55,055 nt of DNA from Planctomycetota bacterium (GTDB taxonomy: Bacteria > Planctomycetota > Phycisphaerae > Phycisphaerales > UBA1924). Each line of letters begins with the position of its first letter. Positions within the stretch are counted from its first letter, which is position 1. A model generated the notes under the pieces. It saw nothing but the letters and a program-made list of their open reading frames with translations. It searched no databases and was not told where the DNA came from. The position numbers were made by a program, and so were the translations under genes. Shown piece after piece: positions 51,288 through 55,055 of the stretch. The stretch lies in assembly GCA_003696675.1 (NCBI GenBank), contig RFGH01000136.1, forward strand, positions 1 through 55,055. The letters are read 5' to 3'.

Positions 51288-54209
51288 GTGAACTCACGAA
51301 CCACACGAATCGCGGCCGCGGCCGGCGCCATCGCGTCGATCGCATACGCCGCCACCGCACAGGTCCCCGCCGCGCCCACGAAAGCCAACGGAGACTTCAT
51401 CGCCGGCAACGGCATCCCCTCCAACGACTTCATCGCCGACATCAAAGATGTCGCCGTCTACCTCAAGCCCCGAGCACGGTCCAACGGCCAGCCCCTGTTG
51501 ATCGACGGAAACACCTACATCGTCCTCGACGGACCCGCCCCATCCTCCACCGCATCGTGGTGGTCCTTCGACTTCCAGTTCACACCACGCCCCGGAGACA
51601 CCGTCGGCGGCGAAAACTACAACCTCACCCTCGAGGTCGATCTCGATCCCTCGCCCGCCACGGACTTCGTGGTCATCTCCCAGCCGCTCTTCGACGCAGA
51701 CAGCAACCCGCTCAACAGCTGGGACGACGGCGACGGCCTGTTCATCAACCCCGGCCCCGGCCAGTGGTCCGACGACACCGTCAACTATGTCTACAGCCAG
51801 TCATGGCGCCCCGACTTCGGCTTCCTCAACGGCTCCATCCTTCCCGCCGGCGACTACAAAATCCGCCTCACCGCCGCCCCGACCTCTGGCAACATCGAAG
51901 CCCGCACCGTCTCCACCGAAGTCAATGTCCGCGTCATGCCCGCCGGCGATACCGCCGTCACGCTCGACACCCAGGACAACTGCCTCGCCAACGGCGAGGA
52001 CCAGCTCGTGGTCGATGTGAACCTCTCCAACGCACAGGCCACCATCGTCGGCGGTCAGTTCTTCCTCGAATACGACAACACCCGGCTCGACTTCGTTTCC
52101 GCCGAGCCCGGCGACGCCCCGTTCTCCCTCGAAGTCGCCGAGACGGTCGACGAAGTCGCAGGCGAGATCTTCTACGCCGTCGGCGTCCCGCTCGGCGGAA
52201 CCGGCACGAACGCCGCCACCACCATGGCCCGCCTGACCTTCGACATCACGGGCGACTTCTGCGCCGAAGATGCCCTCCTCGCCTTCCGCACAGGCGTTCT
52301 GCCCTCCCGCGTCACCGACGCCAACGGCACAGATATCCAGCCCGCAACCGCCGACCTCGGCACGACGACCAAGGACAGCGTGATGCCCTTCGTCTTCGCC
52401 CCCGCCGATGTCTCCGTCTACGCCGACGCCGGCTTCTGCTCGGCCATCCTCGACAACACCGAAAACTTCGACACCGACCCGCCGCTCGCTCCAACGCAGG
52501 CCCCCGGCGTCTGGTACACCGACCGCTACGCCCCGGCCGCCTTCGATTCGCAGCCGCTCGCCGGCGACGACCGCCTCCGCATCGGCATCTCCGACGCCGA
52601 CTCCCAAGCCAACCGCCCCGCTTCTTTCAGCAGCGCCTTCTACAACACGCAGGGCCGCAAGTACGATGTCGACATCCCCGCCGGCCAGAAGTGGTCCGCC
52701 AAACTCTGGATCCCCACCGACTGGGCCACCACCGTCCGCCGCTCGGACATCTGGGCCACCACCGTCGACAGCACCAACAGCATCTCGGGCTACCCCATCA
52801 TCGGCTTCATCAGCAACGACACCACGGATCCGACCAACCCCACCCCCGCCGGCCCGCTGACACCGCGCTTCCGCGTCTACACGCAGGACACCGATCAGGA
52901 CGCCGGCAACGGATTAACCCCCGACTGGATCGATCTCGGCCTCCCCTCCGGCTTCTCCTATGACCGCTGGTGGACCCTCGAGGTCGAACTGACCAGCAGC
53001 GCATACATCTTCCGCGTCATCGACGACACCGACACCGTCGTGCTCAGCTTCACCGACGCCTTCACCTTCGGCTCCATCCGCGCTTCGAACATCATCATGC
53101 AGGCCTACAACTTCGGCGAGTCCTACGATGTCTACTGGGACGATGTCACGACCGGACCCGCCGGCGCCGTCGCCACAGACGGATGCTCCAATGTCACCGT
53201 CACCTACCAGCGAAGCGACAACCCCGATCTCTCCCTCGCCGACCCCTTCCCCACCGGACCGACCACCGTCACCTGGACCGCCACCGACGCATGCGGCAAC
53301 TCCGCCACCGCGGCACAGATCGTCACGGTCGATCCCAACAACCTCATGCATGTCGAAGTCGAACTCCAGGCCATCGTCGCCACCGGCCCCTTCGACCGCT
53401 GCATCACCTTCGAGCTCACCCCGGTCGGCGGCGGCGCCCCGGTCATCGTCAATCAGACCATGACCTTCAACGCCGGCTACGCCTCCGACACCATCGAGGT
53501 CCCCTGCGGCGACTACGAGTGCATCACGGCCCGTGACGCACTCCACACCCTCCGCAAGACCGACGATGCCTTCACCACCTCCGGCGTCAACTATGTTGCC
53601 TCCTTCACCTCTTCCGACGGCGACGAACTCACCGGCGGCAACCTCAACGACGACAGCTTCATCGACATCCTCGACTTCGGCCTCTTCGTCGGCCAGTTCG
53701 GCACCACACCGGGCGCGAACACCGCCTGCGGCTTCGTCGGTCCGCACGCCGACATCAGCGGCGACGGCGTCGTGGAACTCGGAGACTTCAGCTTCATCCA
53801 GATCAACTTCCTCGAGTTCTCCGAACTCAACTGTTCCGGCATCCTCCTCTCGACCCCCACGCCGGGCCGCCTCGCCCTGGCCGACCATGTCCCGCTCACC
53901 GCACCGCTCACGAGCGTCACGCTCGAAGAGCTCGCCGCGATGGGCATGCCCGACCTCGCCCAGGCCGACCTCAACCACGACGGACTGCTCGACCCGCAGG
54001 ACATCACCGCCTTCCTCCTCGGTGCACGCCCCGACCGCATCGCCGATGTGGACGACAACGGCATCGTGAACTTCTTTGACCTCATCGAGGTCGTCAACCA
54101 CCTCGGGCAGCCCGCGGGCCTGCCATACGACATGAACGGCGACGGCGCCGTCACCATCGAAGATCTTCACTTTGTCCGAGACCGACTCGGAATGACCTTT
54201 GCCGACTGA
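51288..54209 (+). CDS. Large exoprotein with cohesin-like domain and dockerin repeats
   Basis: 973 residues from GTG at 51288, AAGGAG upstream. Signal peptide ending ATAQ. Order: beta domain (about 25-220); cohesin-like domain (about 225-350) with LVVDVNLSNAQATIVGGQFFLEYD and ARLTFDITG; a jelly-roll-like domain (about 385-620); a HYR-type repeat (TTVTWTATDACGNSATA) near 670; and a C-terminal block with five EF-hand/dockerin loops (DDSFIDILD, ISGDGVVELGD, LNHDGLLDPQD, VDDNGIVNFFD, MNGDGAVTIED). Cohesin-dockerin pairing in cellulosomes needs both partners; here both are on one chain, so self- or cross-assembly is possible. The function is otherwise unknown. Confidence 0.85.
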   Translation: MNSRTTRIAAAAGAIASIAYAATAQVPAAPTKANGDFIAGNGIPSNDFIADIKDVAVYLKPRARSNGQPLLIDGNTYIVLDGPAPSSTASWWSFDFQFTPRPGDTVGGENYNLTLEVDLDPSPATDFVVISQPLFDADSNPLNSWDDGDGLFINPGPGQWSDDTVNYVYSQSWRPDFGFLNGSILPAGDYKIRLTAAPTSGNIEARTVSTEVNVRVMPAGDTAVTLDTQDNCLANGEDQLVVDVNLSNAQATIVGGQFFLEYDNTRLDFVSAEPGDAPFSLEVAETVDEVAGEIFYAVGVPLGGTGTNAATTMARLTFDITGDFCAEDALLAFRTGVLPSRVTDANGTDIQPATADLGTTTKDSVMPFVFAPADVSVYADAGFCSAILDNTENFDTDPPLAPTQAPGVWYTDRYAPAAFDSQPLAGDDRLRIGISDADSQANRPASFSSAFYNTQGRKYDVDIPAGQKWSAKLWIPTDWATTVRRSDIWATTVDSTNSISGYPIIGFISNDTTDPTNPTPAGPLTPRFRVYTQDTDQDAGNGLTPDWIDLGLPSGFSYDRWWTLEVELTSSAYIFRVIDDTDTVVLSFTDAFTFGSIRASNIIMQAYNFGESYDVYWDDVTTGPAGAVATDGCSNVTVTYQRSDNPDLSLADPFPTGPTTVTWTATDACGNSATAAQIVTVDPNNLMHVEVELQAIVATGPFDRCITFELTPVGGGAPVIVNQTMTFNAGYASDTIEVPCGDYECITARDALHTLRKTDDAFTTSGVNYVASFTSSDGDELTGGNLNDDSFIDILDFGLFVGQFGTTPGANTACGFVGPHADISGDGVVELGDFSFIQINFLEFSELNCSGILLSTPTPGRLALADHVPLTAPLTSVTLEELAAMGMPDLAQADLNHDGLLDPQDITAFLLGARPDRIADVDDNGIVNFFDLIEVVNHLGQPAGLPYDMNGDGAVTIEDLHFVRDRLGMTFAD

Positions 54210-54229
54210 CCCACGGCACAACACTCGGC

Positions 54230-54253
54230 GTGGGCGGCCCAACGGCCGCCCAC
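54230..54253 (+). terminator. Strong hairpin between the two exoprotein genes
   Basis: A perfect 10-bp stem GTGGGCGGCC/GGCCGCCCAC (54230-54239 with 54244-54253), loop CAAC. The following bases (ACCCTTGATCTT) are only weakly T-rich, so termination may be partial. Confidence 0.5.
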
Positions 54254-54310
54254 ACCCTTGATCTTGCACCATCCGACCAGAACCCGCCACGACGCAACGG
54301 AGCAACCCAC

Positions 54311-55039
54311 ATGCAGCCCCGACGCCAAACATGGCTCACCGCCGCCCTCGCACTGCTCGCCGCCCACGCCGCCGCGGACATCGGGCTCGAGTTCCGCTCC
54401 ACCGCCAACGACCCGCCCATCGGCCAGGAGTTCACCGTCGACCTCTACGCCGTCGCCGACACCCCCGCCGATCAGTACCTCTCGGCCATCGAAGCCATCT
54501 TCACCTGGCCGCCTTCCGTCCAACTCGTCGGCCTCAACACCAGCCCCGACGCCGATCTGATCTACGAAGGCTTCCCCTCCGCCGGCTCCTCCGGACTCAA
54601 CGAAGCAAACCCACCCGCCGATGGCGACGCCCTCTACATCGCCCTCGCCTCCCTCGGCACCCCAGTCCCGGCCACCAGCGCCGGCACCCGCATCACCAGC
54701 CTCCGCTTCCTGGTGCTCTCCAGCGATCCCAACGCCACCTTCCATCTCCTTCCCACCGCCGGAAACCCACCAACCCACACCGTCGTCTTCAGCGGCATCA
54801 CGCCCAATCTCGATGTCACCGGCAACCTCACCGGCATCACCCTCGGAGTGGGCACCCCGCCATGCTCGCCCGCCGATGTTGCCCTCCCCTACGGCGTGCT
54901 CAACTTCTTCGATGTCGCCTTCTTCATCGACCTTTACAACGCCGCCGACCCCGCCGCCGACCTCTCAGTACCCTTCGGCACACTCAACTTCTTCGACATC
55001 GCCGCCTACATCGACTTCTACATCCTCGGATGCCCCTGA
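54311..55039 (+). CDS. Secreted cohesin-like protein with tandem GC-type dockerin modules
   Basis: 242 residues from ATG at 54311 with GGAG upstream. The signal peptide ends AHAAA. A cohesin-like beta-sandwich spans about 22-185 (VDLYAVADTP, SAIEAIFTWPPSVQLVG, ITSLRFLVLSS). The C-terminus holds two copies of the module PxGxLNFFDxxxxIDxY: CSPADVALPYGVLNFFDVAFFIDLY in pattern, then DLSVPFGTLNFFDIAAYIDFYILGCP in pattern, ending Gly-Cys-Pro. This matches the GC-type dockerin sorting tail of Phycisphaerae exoproteins. It is 102 nt downstream of the large exoprotein and may be its partner. Confidence 0.87.
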   Translation: MQPRRQTWLTAALALLAAHAAADIGLEFRSTANDPPIGQEFTVDLYAVADTPADQYLSAIEAIFTWPPSVQLVGLNTSPDADLIYEGFPSAGSSGLNEANPPADGDALYIALASLGTPVPATSAGTRITSLRFLVLSSDPNATFHLLPTAGNPPTHTVVFSGITPNLDVTGNLTGITLGVGTPPCSPADVALPYGVLNFFDVAFFIDLYNAADPAADLSVPFGTLNFFDIAAYIDFYILGCP

Positions 55040-55055
55040 CCCCCCAACCAACAAC

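Noticed and set aside
1..55055. CRISPR arrays, insertion sequences, prophage or integrase genes
   Set aside because: No direct repeats with spacers, no transposase or integrase motif and no phage structural gene were seen on either strand.

Overview
The window is about two-thirds GC and gene-dense. It reads as chromosome of a planctomycete, most likely a Phycisphaerae-type member. The basis is the combination of a DUF1587/1592/1595/1588/1585 cytochrome followed by a DUF1552 protein, Phycisphaerae-style prepilin proteins, and exoproteins ending in PxGxLNFFD (GC-type dockerin) modules beside EF-hand dockerin repeats. This assignment is inference from families, not from a marker gene.

Layout. 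1-7539: an ABC-2 type exporter split over two divergent units; its ATPase is the last gene of a minus-strand operon with three SPFH (band 7) membrane proteins. 7540-9764: a GT4 glycosyltransferase, a small unknown protein, and tRNA-Leu(GAG) with promoter and terminator. 9921-17392: a one-direction chemotaxis operon cheB-cheW-cheR-cheA-cheX-cheY followed by a FapA-like gene, with no receptor in the window. 17473-22673: a secreted protein with a CX4CH heme-like motif, a coiled-coil lipoprotein, a plant-type ferredoxin-NADP reductase and a secreted helical-repeat protein. 22734-25654: an incomplete peptide-importer set (binding protein plus one permease). 25656-28450: TrpG/PabA-type glutaminase, FkbM methyltransferase, DUF1444 protein and a small unknown. 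28683-30970: acpP with a strong promoter, fabF, an inverted intergenic repeat and a lone FliN-like SpoA protein. 30978-33353: a prepilin operon. 33646-36270: a GH15 enzyme facing an XRE-cupin regulator. 36444-36566: a 40-residue membrane peptide gene. 36576-41040: purM-corA-unknown operon, metK, nadD. 41069-41720: tRNA-Glu(TTC) and a decayed exoprotein fragment. 41721-46780: an M14 carboxypeptidase paired with a catalytically degraded M14 paralogue, and a secreted MsrB-MsrA fusion. 46953-50806: the cytochrome/DUF1552 pair. 51288-55039: two dockerin-type exoproteins, one with a cohesin-like domain.

Working themes are motility control (Che proteins, FliN), envelope organisation (SPFH proteins, prepilins), and an exported layer (peptidases, methionine sulfoxide repair, cytochrome, cohesin/dockerin proteins). 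Housekeeping genes (acpP, fabF, purM, metK, nadD, tRNAs) lie between them.

The most unusual property is compositional. The tetranucleotide ACGT is almost absent from the whole window: I found four copies by eye, where base composition alone would predict well over a hundred. Asp-Val, Tyr-Val, His-Val and Asn-Val pairs are written with a T-ending first codon (GAT GTC and so on). This suggests a genome-wide modification, restriction or deamination pressure on ACGT.
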